Below are positions 12,169 through 24,300 of a stretch of DNA of 64,000 bases, one piece after another (position 1 is the first letter of the stretch; the number at the start of each line of letters is the position of its first letter). The DNA lies in contig OZ014417.1 in assembly GCA_963965975.1 (NCBI GenBank), positions 372,001-436,000 on the forward strand, in the 5' to 3' direction. Both the position numbers and the translations under genes were made by a program. The notes beneath the pieces were generated by a model. The model had not been told where the DNA came from. It did not search any database and saw nothing but the letters and a program-made list of their open reading frames with translations. Source of the stretch: Xestospongia bergquistia. Its lineage: Eukaryota > Porifera > Demospongiae > Haplosclerida > Petrosiidae.

Positions 12169-15100
12169 TTAGTTTTCTCCCATAACTAATTGAAGAAATA
12201 AAACATAATTTATTTTTCCAGTTAGCAACGGATCTAATTCCTGTAAAATATAGTAGAGATCATCTCGATTTAGTGTGACACCAAAAAATGATAAAATCTG
12301 ACGAAACTCTTTGACAGTCACATGACATGAACCTTGTGGATCAAGTCTCATTAACTGACGTCTCAAATGTGTCCATTGTTGTTGGAGCTAGGAGTGTGGA
12401 TAATGTAACAAATGTAACAATAGCTATATATTATTAACAATGTACTTGTTTTTGAAGTTTAGTTTTGATTCCTGGGAGACCATGTTGAGGTGGAGATGTT
12501 ATTGGTTGGTGCAGTTGAGGCAGAGTGACAGTTGGAGTTGGAGAATGGGAGAGAAGAGAAGCCAGGTCGTTGCCAATTTTGTATATAGGTTGACGAGGGG
12601 TCAATCCCCTTATTAGGGATGTGTAATTTACCATATCTGACATTGGGTCTTGGAACTGTTTCGTTAGCTTCAATAATTCTTGATGAGTGAGTTGAGGACA
12701 AAATGATAACAAAACATGTTGAAATATATCAGCATTAACTAGACCAGTATGATTGGGATCATGACTTTGGAAATATGTTAGCAGTGAGCTTTGATTCAAT
12801 GTTAACTAAGGAAACATCATTAACAACTATAATACATATAATATTCTTACTATAGTCTTGAGGTTTTTTAATACCATATCACAGTCTCTATCAAAATAAC
12901 GTGATCTCATGTGATAATGATTGCCAGTTAACTTGTGAGTTAGACCATCTATTATTAGATAAAACATAATGTCACTTTATTGAATTTACTTTGAGGAGGA
13001 GGTGATGGCATTTTTGAAAAGTGTCGTATAAGCTCTTGAGGATGTACTGATCCATCTTTATTCTTCAATAGTTTACTCCATAATAATTCAACTACAGCAA
13101 GTGTTGGATTAAATCCAAGTCTATAATAATATGTCATGTGAAATAAAATGATGTCTCATATCAAACCTGAAGAGAAGTTGTTGGAAAATATCACGAGTTA
13201 ATCTATCATTATTAACTGGATCAAGTGTTTCAAATGATAGTACAATCAATCCTGGAGTAGATCTACATAATCTACTTAATTCTATAGACATCTATATAAC
13301 ACAGTAATAATATGATTTATAACACACTAATAATATGATTTATAAGACAGTAATAATATGATTTATAACACAGTAATAATGACTTATAACACACTAATAA
13401 TATGATTTATAACACAGTAATAATGACTTATAACACAGTAATAATATGATTTATAACACAGTAATAATATGACTTATAACACAGTAATAATATGACTTAT
13501 AACACAGTAATAATATGACTTATAACACAGTAATAATATGATTTATAACACAGTAATAATATGACTTATAACACAGTAATAATATGATTTATAACACAGT
13601 AATAATATGACTTATAACACACTAATAATATGGTGCATATCAACCTACTTCCATTGCATTTTCTTTGATATGTTCTTCATCCTCTATTGTAGACGCTGTT
13701 CTGTTATTATCACTTGAGGAATTTTTGTCAGTTTGAGATGGTGGACCATCAAATAGGGCAAGAAACTTTGGATAAACTATTAAACCAAGATCTTTATCTT
13801 CTAATTTATCTGTTAATAACTCCAGTGTTTTATGTGATGATGTTGAAGGGAGAAACCCTTTGACAATACTCAAAAATTTATCCCTTGAAATGTATCCACA
13901 TCCTTTTGGATCATGTGACCTACATGTAACCCATTAAGTAGATGGAGTTATAATATGAGTAGATTACCTAAGTTGTGATACAAGTTTCAGGAAATCTTGA
14001 TGGAGAGTACAGATCAAAGTAGCTTCAGCATCAGGTGTGGAAATGCATGCTCTTCCATAATCTGAGGACCTAAATCTATCACAAAAAATTAACTAAAATA
14101 ATTCAATTATAACTGTACTCTTGTGTTGTGTCAGTTAGTACACTGTGTGTGAGTCCTCCGGGAGATGTTGAGGAGAGCATAGATATTAACATTTGATAAT
14201 CGATCATACCAACTGGGTCACAGCCCATTCTACTTAACATATGATCACATTGTTCTTGAGTTAGTCGTACGCCAAGATCAAGGAGACAAGAGTGGACTTG
14301 ACCACTAGTAAGCTAAGATATAAAATAAACAATAATAATGTTATTGTTGTATTTAAAAATAGACCTTTCCTGAATTAGTAGTATCTTTCTCAATGAAAGC
14401 ATTTAATAACAAAGTTGTTTTAATTTTTAATGAATTTTCTGGTAACATAGTATCCACTGGGAGTGGACTTTCTGGTTTATCATAACTTGTTTGACTGGAA
14501 AAACCTGTTAAAATCAATATTAAATAAATTTTAACTTGTTATTCCATTACCAAAATGTGTATTAGGTCGACTAATTTGGATACCTAACTTAACTAATAGT
14601 TGTTGTCCAGTAATAAATCCTTTACCAGTAGGATCATATCTATTATCATAATATTATATGAGTTGTTAGTACATAGTGTGGAAATACTTGGCCCATAGTT
14701 TCTGATATTGCTCATCATTAAGTGGTAGACATAATGTAGAGAGAATGTTTCTAAACTCAATACTATCTAGTTGTCCTTCAAGTCCTCTCCATCGAGGAAG
14801 AAAATCAGATAGTGTATGAACACTAATAATAGAGAAACCATCTTTTAATGTCACTGATTCCAAGTTCTTCTTACCATTGTTGAGCTCTAGCTACTAGCAT
14901 CGAATGTACATAGTCTGCAGTCAAATGACGAGGACCATGATTTGTGACTCGATCTAACCAATGTGGCTCACGACTTGGAGCAACACGAAATTGACTGTAG
15001 AACTCATTGTAAGAGATAACCTTTTTATCACAAAAGTTCAGTCTACAAAATACATACAAGTATTTTTTTATGTAATGTAATTAATTCATACTTCTGTAAT

Positions 15101-15612
15101 AATTCTGTATATTGCAAGTGCGTGATCCCTGACAGAGTGTTACATAATATTCGATAAAGAGCTTCACGAGTAACATTTCCTTTTCGTTCAGGATCAAAAG
15201 CAATAAAAGTATTTCGCATTGTAAAAAACCCATTTCCTCTAAGTTTATCAGATATAACATCTAACAACTATAATATAGTAATAATTTAATATAATGCACA
15301 ATAATTATTTACTTCATCAAGTGATAGTTTTGTAGAAGATTGTGGTCGTTTAAATCGTAGATTGGCAGGAACAGATGATGGCCGAACTAAAAAAAATTAT
15401 ATAATCAAAAGGATTTGATGAGTGTATATATATAGACCTCTTTTCTTATTTGCAGGTAATATTTTCTCCTTTATATTGCAGTGTAGGTCGTCATTGTTAG
15501 AAGCAGCGACGAGAGTTTTTCCAGTCAATTTTAATAGCTTTATATCGGTATTTGCACGACGATGCGCGGGATGAATGATATGGGGAAGCTTTACTTTAGC
15601 TGCTGCAGCCAT
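12169..15612 (-). CDS. Multi-EF-hand protein, EFCAB6 (DJBP)-like
   Basis: About 14 short exons from the ATG at 15612 (MAAAAKVKLPHIIHPAHRR) to TAA at 12169; boundaries are approximate for the middle exons. Repeated paired EF-hand units are visible: FDPERKGNVTREALYRIL, NFCDKKVISYNEFYSQF, YDPTGKGFITGQQLL, HDPKGCGYISRDKF, HDPNHTGLVNADIF, LDPQGSCHVTVKEFRQIL and LDPLLTGKINYVLFLQL. Most loops lack one or more acidic ligands, so many are likely structural. A long string of degenerate EF-hands is the plan of EFCAB6, a DJ-1-binding and sperm/cilium-associated protein; the paralogy is inferred. Exon 4 ends in a 52-nt intron. It runs convergent with SIRT1, about 100 bp apart. Confidence 0.65.
13295..13635. 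repeat. About 23-bp minisatellite in an EF-hand-gene intron
   Basis: About fourteen copies of a unit like AACACAGTAATAATATGACTTAT, some lacking the ATATG portion (shorter units near 13381 and 13411). It fills one intron of the EF-hand gene. Confidence 0.9.
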
Positions 15613-15776
15613 TGTACTTGTAACTCAGTAGTAATAGGTGTCAAAGAATCAATGACACCTAGAGGTCTATAACTATGAATATTATTAACTTCGATAATTG
15701 AAAAAAATAATTAATCATGAATAATTAATTATTTTGGTTTAAAAACAATATATGACGTCATTAAAGTAGAAACAGA

Positions 15777-17068
15777 TTATTGCTGTGGCCACCAATCTGG
15801 TTTAAACCAGTTGAGAACTATCTTCTCACTGTCAGTATCAACATACAGTGGTTCTCCATTTTTTCTATAATTAACAAAATAATATTCAATAATATAAACT
15901 TGAGACATTACAACTTACAAATCTGGTAAGCGTAGTATTCCTATAGCATGGTTGTCATAGCAACCTAATATTTTCCCCACAGTTTTACCAGAAGACAGAG
16001 TTACAGGAGTACCCCAACATATAGAGGAAGTAGATCTAAAGAGAAGTGAAGATAACTGCAACTGTAAGTGTCTTAGTACATAAGTCTATTTACTTTACTG
16101 TGTGATACACAGTAAAGTAAATAAGCTCGATATGTGTACCTGTTCTCTATGGTAAGAGGTACTAGCCTCTTTCGTACTACACCAGTATGGTGAGTTCGTG
16201 ACGTTAACTCTTGTCCTAGATAACATCCCTTGTTAAAACTAACTAGAAATGATATGATAGGTTGTCATGGTGATATAAAGGACATACCCCCATCCATATA
16301 ATCAAGGTTTACTTCAAATGGTAGACATTGTCCTGGAGGTAGTTCTCCTGTACCCTCAGCTACACCACACTTCATTCGATGAATGTGATACTCTTTAGTT
16401 GTAGAGATAGCGGATGATAATGGTGTTTGTGAGAGTATACGATCACCTAACTGGCTAATAGATGGAAAATGGATACATAAATTGTTCTATGGATGCATAA
16501 CAAACCTTGTTCTAGGATCAGTAATGCGTAAAATGCCTTGCGTATTGATGTCTTCCTGGTTGCTAGGCAATAGCGCGTGTATAGTAGTATTGGGTAATGG
16601 ATGAATATCTACCTATCTAAGAAAGTAACAAAAGGTCACATAAAAGCCACACCCACTTTAGATCTGAGAATGTATCTCTTCAAGTGTTGTATAATGTCAT
16701 TAGTTGCACCTTTATCTGACTCCACCCACAATCTACCACGCCCAACATGATAAACAATAATGTCGTATAGCACTCGACCTTGGGGGTTAAGAAACATACT
16801 ATATTGTACAAGTCGTGTTGGATTTAAGACATCAGCTGTTGTAAGTCCTTGAAGAAAAATAGGACCATCAACACCAGTAACCTCCAAAAGGGAACGATGA
16901 TGTAATAGTATGGGAGCATCCCTACAAGTTAATGTGGAAACAGAGCGTCTCCAATATCTATAAATCCAAAGACAAAGATAAGAAGTAAATAAAAAAAAAT
17001 AAAAATTGGCTACATACACATGATAGATTTACTACTACAACATACTTATGAAGTATTCTTTGCAACAT
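15777..17068 (-). CDS. IBA57: Mitochondrial iron-sulfur assembly factor IBA57
   Basis: Seven exons (17068-17046, 16957-16657, 16612-16506, 16454-16288, 16242-16140, 16035-15919, 15864-15777) close as 301 aa. It belongs to the GcvT/YgfZ folate-binding fold; the hallmark [13 protein letters not shown] is intact in exon 5, including the conserved Cys. N-terminal region reads [11 protein letters not shown] and [16 protein letters not shown] as in IBA57, which helps make 4Fe-4S clusters with ISCA1/2 in mitochondria. The start [17 protein letters not shown] is short, basic and Ser/Thr-rich, fitting a matrix targeting peptide; it depends on a 23-nt first exon. Its 3' end lies 165 bp from the 5' end of the EF-hand gene. 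Confidence 0.92.
16087..16123. repeat. Perfect 17-bp hairpin in IBA57 intron 5
   Basis: TATTTACTTTACTGTGT (16087-16103) and its exact reverse complement (16107-16123) are separated by GAT only. The hairpin sits inside the short intron between exons 5 and 6. Confidence 0.9.
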
Positions 17069-17175
17069 AATAAGTAGGCGTGGCTCAGTCATAATAATTA
17101 TTTTAATTAAATTAATAGAACAATTAAACATAAATACATCGAGTTTATGAACTAAAGTTTGTCAATAACTATTAA

Positions 17176-18153
17176 TTAACTAGCAGCTGTCATCTGTTTC
17201 AATGATGTCACACATTGAGGAATACTCTCGTCCTAAAAACAAGATAATAACCAATAGCTTCAAAAGAGTTAAAATTAAAGATACCTCTTTGCTAAGCAGA
17301 GCTTGACGCACACTATCCTCAAGCCAGGAGACAAGATGACGTTGTTCAAATTGTTTTTGTAACTGTTCAAGTTGTAATTGATATTCTAATCTACGCTTCA
17401 CTTCAACTTGTACTGTTTGAAGTCGTCGACGATACTCTTCTTCTCTAGTCATTTCAGCTTCATCCTTTAAATAAAAAGTTAATGACAAAAAAGTTAATCT
17501 TAACAAACCCTCAAAATATCAAAGATTTCATTACGACATGAGAGAACAGCTTCAACCTTTTCTTCAGTAGAAATGTCATTTTCTAGTTGAGCAATAGATG
17601 CATTTTTAGAAGCATTCAATGTCTCCAGGATATTCTGTGGAATATCTTGTTATAATGTATTTATAAACAATTAGACTCCGCCTACCTGTGCTCTGTTGTC
17701 TAGATAATCTGCTGTTGGTTTTCCTAATTTCTTTACTAACCAATAAATCATACCAAAAATTGATGCAGCAACAATGGTCTATATATAATGATGTCATAAT
17801 GACATATGAATTATAAATATACCTCAGCGTGTACTATTAGTAGCTCTTTTGAAAACAGTGTTGCCGCCAAACCAACTCCTAAAACCAGCTTACCAGTTTC
17901 TCCTGTTTTTTCCTTTAAAAGTGCAAATACTCCTAAAATAAATACACTTATAAATAAAATTCTGTATTGACCTGCTTTCTTACCAGGGAATGGTGGTTTA
18001 GAGGGAGATTGCTCACTCGTGGTGCTAGCAGGTCTCAAAGCAAGTAGCGATGATGCTAAATATTGGAAAGCACTCAAATAATGTAGAAAAATCCAGTAAC
18101 TTACTAACAGGCCGCTTAAAACGAGCAGCAGATACTAACAACCTAGACGCCAT
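17176..18153 (-). CDS. ATP5PB: ATP synthase F0 subunit b, mitochondrial
   Basis: Begins MASRLLVSAARFKRPV, a typical amphipathic mitochondrial presequence; exon 1 is 18153-18105 with a GTAAGT donor. Following exons give GKLVLGVGLAATLFSKELLIVHAE, a membrane hairpin, then WLVKKLGKPTADYLDNRAQ and a long charged helix (NILETLNASKNASIAQLE, then EEEYRRRLQTVQVEVKRRLEYQ, ending HLVSWLEDSV). This order matches the peripheral-stalk subunit b of animals (membrane helices, then the stator helix). The usual length and final helix are present and it ends at TAA 17176. Intron positions in the middle are placed by consensus only. It carries the shared promoter element 30 bp upstream of its ATG. Confidence 0.88.
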
Positions 18154-18183
18154 TTTGGTTCTTTAGCGTGATGTACTACTATT

Positions 18184-18213
18184 ATACGGACATAAACGGA
18201 AACATTCTAAAAT
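18184..18213 (-). promoter_or_regulatory. Shared promoter element upstream of ATP5PB
   Basis: On the minus strand it reads TTTTAGAATGTTTCCGTT then TATGTCCGTATA, 30 nt upstream of the ATP5PB start codon. It agrees with the element at 680-709 at all but a few positions. Confidence 0.55.
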
Positions 18214-18374
18214 CTGTGCATGTAAGGGCTAAGGCGCTGCTCCTTATACTATCACTAAATACAAATTGAACAATCATGAATAAATTAAAGGATTAAATAA
18301 TATAATAATTCAAAAGAAGGATTTTATAAATGATGATCATAACTTCATACAAATTATCAGTTTTTGTTAGAAGT

Positions 18375-21300
18375 TTAGTACCACGGGGGGCGTGTTGGAC
18401 GCATACGTAGAGGAGGCCGACCAAAGTGAGGATTATATCTTAATGTAGTATTGTTTTGAAGATGATGTATGAATTCATTGAAATTAGGCACTCCACTACC
18501 ATCTAGATTTGTGTAAGGTCGAGGTGGATTAGAATGTACTCCATCTGAGTGTACAGGATCGTAATGTAGTCTTCTAGGCACTGGATAGTCTCTCATTCCT
18601 CTTGGAAAATTTGAGAACATGTGATGAGATCCTGGGTAATGGAATCGAGGTAAAGATGGCGGTGGCCTGCTAGTTGGATAATGATAACGCTGTGGTCCAG
18701 GTGCAGGTCCATAGCGGTAGTAATCATTATGGACTCTCTCAATGAAACGAGGGTTAGTAGTAGTATTGTTTTGTGGAAGGAATTGAGGTAAAGGTCCAGG
18801 AGGAGTACTAGGATTAGGCGGTCTGTTAATTAAGGTTTGTCTTTGAAGGAATGCTCGGTTGCTCTCGCTCATTTGTGGAGAATTAGATTGATCTGAAGAA
18901 GACGAGAGAATATTTGGTGATCTTGTGCTGTCGTTTGTCCCAAGAGAAGATTGTGAAAATGTAACAGGAGGTGGGAAAGGGGGTGGGACTGGTACAGGTA
19001 AGGAAGAAGACCCAGGCAAGGCAAGACAAACAGACGCAGGCAAGGGAAGACAAGGATTTGAAGAAGTGGACATGGGAAGAACAGAAGCAGGAGATGTAGG
19101 TGTGTAAGCTAAAGTAGAAGGAAAATACATTGACTGAGGAGGAGTAGGTATGGACTGAGGAATAGGAGGAGGTGTAGACATGGACTGAGGAATGGGAGGA
19201 GGCGTGGATATTGGCTGAGGAATGGGAGGAGGGGTTGACATCGATTGAGGAATAGGAGGAGGTGTTGACATGGACTGAGGAATGGGAGGAGGTGTAGACA
19301 TTGGCTGAGGAATGGGAGGAGGTGTAGACATTGGCTGAGGAATGGGAGGGGGCGTTGACATAGGCTGAGGAATGGGAGGGGGCGTTGACAATGGCTGAGG
19401 AATGGGAGGGGGCGTTGACACGGACTGAGGAATAGGAGGAGGTATATACAAGGGTTGAGAGATGGGTGAGGTAACAGGATGAGGAGTAGAAGTGGATTGA
19501 TGAAGAAGAAGAGGAAATGAATAGGAAATAGGTGGGACAATAGGCTGGGAAAAGAAAATAGAAGTAGGCTGAGGAAGAGGGGCAACAGACTGGGGAGGGG
19601 GAGAAATAGGTGGAAGAGGAGGAGGAGAAACAGGTAAATAAGAAGGAGGGGGAGAAGCAGGGAGGGGAGGAGGGAGAGGAGGAGGGAGAGGTGAAGACAC
19701 AGGCAAAGGAAGAGGAAGGGGTGGAGATGCAGGCAAAGGTGGGGGAGTAGCAGGTAGAGGGGGAGGGGTCATGGGTACAAGGGAAAAGGAAGCACAACCT
19801 TGCTGCATGGGTGAGGAAACAGGAGAAAAATGGAATGGAAAAGGAGTTACTATGGAAACATTACTCTCTTCAGATAGCTTGGGAAGGGATTGTTCCCATG
19901 TATAATCCGTTTTGCTATTTGAACAAGTCTCCAACCAAATGCTCTCTGCACGAGTCTCTTCAACTTTCTCCTCCTGTAAAATGTCTATGTAAGTTTTCAC
20001 TTGAATATTATCTGTACAAGTATCCACTTGAGTGGTCTCTACACAAGTCCCCTTTTGATTATTGTCTGCATAAATTGCTACTTGTAAATTGTCTGGACAA
20101 GCCTCTACATGATAAGTGGTGACAGCATGAGTCTCCATATGATGAGTATCATCTAATTTTCTGCTTCTCCATCTCTTCTGTATAGTAATTGCAGCTTGTC
20201 TTGTATTCAAATATGTCTGACGATCTCGTTTACCTTGACATTTAGCTCTGAACAGTTGCTGTATAGTAATTGCAGCTTGTCTTGTATTCAAATATGTCTG
20301 ACGATCTCCTTTACCTTGACGTTTAGCTCTGAACAGTTGTTGTATAGTAATTGCAGCTTGTCTTGTATTCAAATATGTCTGACGATTTCGTTTACCTTGA
20401 CATTTAGCTCTGAACAGTTGCTGTATAGTAATTGCAGCTTGTCTTGTATTCAAATATGTCTGACGATCTCGTTTACCTTGACATTTAGCTCTGAACAGTT
20501 GCTGTATAGTAATTGCAGCTTGTCTTGTATTCAAATATGTCTGACGATCTCGTTTACCTTGACGTTTAGCTCTGAACAGTTGCTGTATAGTAATTGCAGC
20601 TTGTCTTGTATTCAAATATGTCTGACGATCTCGTTTACCTTGACATTTAGCTCTGAACAGTTGCTGTATAGTAATTGCAGCTTGTCTTGTATTCAAATAT
20701 GTCTGACGATCTCGTTTACCTTGAAATTTAGCTCTGAACAGTTGTTGTATAGCAATTGCAGCTTGTCTTGTATTCAAATATGTCTGACGATCTCGTTTAC
20801 CTTGACGTTTAGCTCTGAACACTTGTTGTATAGCAATTGCAGCTTGTAACAATTTCCGACTGTTCAATCTAGTACTGTACCTTCGTGTCTGTTGAACTTG
20901 TCTCCTTGTTCTAGTCTTTCTCTTTTTTGCTGATGTTTGTTGAATACCTCTAACTTTATTAAGAGAACGATATGTTTGCTGAATAAACACAGCTGCTTTC
21001 TTTAATCGTACAAACCTACTTCTACAAACATGTCTTCTGTAAGTGGCTTGTACAAGTATGGCAGCTTTCTTTAATAGTACAAATTTTGTTCTACTAACAT
21101 ACCCTTTGTACATTGACTGGATAAGTGTTGCAGCTGCTTCTTGATTCATTCTCATATCATTATCATGATAAACAGCTTGCGTAACATTAGCAGAATGTAT
21201 TTTCTGCTTCAGTGTATTACGATAACTGTAACCATGGTAACAAGGTTGGATTTGAATACCAGCAAGACCCCTTTCCTTTATCATACATCTTACTTGGTAG

Positions 21301-24300
21301 CTTCTGTATGCCCTTTGAATCATCACGGTAGCCTGCTTTAATTCTAAGTATTGTCTTCTCTTGAAATAGCATCGTACAGAGCTCTGTATACAAACAGCAG
21401 CGACATGTTGTTTATGGATGTTTTTCCTGGCAATATGACCACGAAATAGCGCTTGACATTTGATTACAGCTGTCCTAAGGTCATAATAAGATCGTCTCAT
21501 TCTGTACCCTCGATACAATGTTTGAATTTTTAACACGCTCTTCTTTACTTGGTTGTACCACTCTCTCATTTTATATCCTCGATAGAGTGACTGAACCTTA
21601 ACTACCCCTACTTCAAGTTGTTGATAATCCTCCCTCAATTTGTACCCACAATGCAAGGCCTGACATTTGACCACACTCTTTCTTAACGGTTTGTACTTTT
21701 GTCGTATTTTGTAACCTCGATAACAGGATTGAAATCTGACCACACCCACTTTCAATCTTAAATACTTTTCTTTTGTTCTATGCCCTCTGTATATAGACTG
21801 CATTTTGATTACAACTAATCGTAACTTCTTGTACCACTGTCGACACCTGTACCCTCTAAATAATGATTGAGCTTTGACCACACCCACCTTCAGATGCCAA
21901 TATTGCTGTCTCTCTTTATAACCTCGATACAAAGCCTGACATTTAACCACACCCACTTTTAGTAGTTGATGGTTTTTCCTAATCTTTTGAGCTCGACAGT
22001 GAGACTGACATTTGACCACACCTCTTTTAAGATGACAATACCATTGTCTTGTTTTATACCCTCGGTATAAAGCTTGATATTTGACCACACCTCTTTTTAA
22101 AGACCAATAAGATTGCCTTATTCTGTATGATCTGTAAAGAGCTTGTAATTGGACCACACCCATTTTTAGAGTAACATAAGATTTTCTTATCATGTATCCT
22201 CGATATAGAGCTTGAAATTTGATGATCCCCATAATTTGTTTGTGGTACAACTGTCTAGCTTTGTACCCTCGATAATGAGATTGAAATTTGACCACACCTA
22301 CTCTAAGACGTTGGTACCATCGTCTCACTATAACACCACGTATCCATCGCTGCAATAACAAGACAGAAGAATGGAGGTTTTGGTATCTTTTACGAGCCAA
22401 GTATCCTCTACAATATTGTTGTAATATAATAGTCGAGTTCGTCATATTAATATAACGTCTTCTTGCTTGATACATTCTGAAATACGACTGTAACAATATA
22501 ATACTTTGTTTCTTTGATTTATATGATCTTTGAATAGACCACACCCTCCAATTAGATTGTATCTTGATTGTAGCATTACGAAGACAATGATATCGTTTAT
22601 AACATAAAAATCCTCTTACTCTCGTTTGTATAGTAACTGCAGCTTTGACCATATCCTGAGACTCAACATGAGGAAATTCTAATCTCATTCGTTTGGCCTT
22701 AGTCATATGATCATCACATGACAAGAGAGGAACATCGGTTGTAGGAGAGAAATGAGCAAAAGTTTCTAAACATTCTAGAGAGACATTATCCTGTGCAGCT
22801 GGAGTTAAATAATCAGTTTCAGTAAAGTAACTATTAGTGGGTGTGGCCAAAAGGGTAGAGTTTTCTAAAGCTTCAATGTCATCAGATTCAGAATGGCTTG
22901 AAGTTGACAAACATAGCTGTAATCCAGTCCGAGCCCCACTCTTTTCTGAAAGACTAGACGAGTCGTCATGGTGACTATCAGAGTCAGATTCCATTATAGG
23001 ACTGGATATATCTGCTATGATAGGAGAATTACAATACATTCCAGGAGAATGAGGAAAATTATTGTCAGCTATTTCATTGTAAGATATAACCTCTGATACC
23101 ATTATAGATGGAATGGGTGTAGCCTCAAAGTGAAGTGTGTCATCATGATTCTCAACTTTTTTCATTAAAACTGGAGCAGATGAAGGACTTCCATGCTCAC
23201 AAAAATGGTTATTAGAAGTGGTCACAGCAGGTTTTTGTTCAAGAGATACATCAGTACAAACCTCAGGAGACTTTAACAGTGATGTGAGTTCTACAGAATT
23301 ATTGATACATGAGTCCAGACTAGGTTCTGTCAAGGGTAATAAGCTATCAGCTGGAGGTTCTTCAGTAGATTGTGGATCTCCAGCAGTTCTGTGGTTTACA
23401 GAATTGAATGGCTTTGCAGCTGTCTTTGACGAGTCATCTTTAAGAGATGTCATATTATTCTTATCTCCTGCTGTTTGAATATAAGAGATGAGATTTAACA
23501 CTTTGGCAGGAGGAATAGGACTTATGTGTTCACACTGTGAGTTCTTCAAATGTGAATTATTGTTGATTGTAGAATTTGTTACAATTGCCTGAATCTTGTT
23601 AATGTTATCTATTATAATCTCAGGTTCATAATCAGGTGATACATGGGAATCAGTCTGTACTGTTAACGAAATAGTCTCAGTAATATGAGACAACTTGACA
23701 TTGGAATCAGCCCTGGAACTACAGTTATTTGTTAATACTCTATTATCTTTGGACTGGGTCTCTGTTTCACTTGTATGGGAACGAGACTTTACTTCAGATG
23801 GAAATACATCTCCATAAGGTTCACGTGATAAGGCCAGGGGATCTTCGGGAGGTAACAGGAACATTCCTAGTAGCTCTAATGAAGATGAAGGTTCTCTTGG
23901 CTCTTCAAGAGATGGGGAAAGATGAGATAGTAGTGGTTGTCCAAGAGGTGCAGTAGGAGGATCTTTAAGAGATAAGGGTGGTTCACCTGGAGGTGCAGGA
24001 GGAGGGTCTTCAGGAGGTAAGGGTGGTTCTCCTGGAGGTATAGGAGGAGGGTCTTCAGGAGGTAAGGGTGGTTCTCCCGGAGGTGCAGGAAAAGGATCTT
24101 CAGGAGGTAAGGGTGGCTCCTCTGGCAATGTAGGAATTGTCATAAACTCATTTAAGTCACCCATTATCTCTGATGTATCTGAACTTGATGTACTACTAGT
24201 TGATTGCTTACGTATACGTTGTGTCATAATATGAAGTTGAGCTCTCTCTCGTAACTTCTGCAAATCAATAGAAATTGATGAATTATTATTATGATTAGAT

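Noticed and set aside
18883..19797. 304-aa minus-strand frame rich in Ser/Tyr
   Set aside because: Shifted frame of the proline-rich end of the giant exon; low complexity and no splice logic.
20196..20849. 217-aa plus-strand open frame of perfect repeats
   Set aside because: It is the antisense of the 81-bp IQ repeats; the repeat unit is a multiple of three so any stop-free frame is copied.
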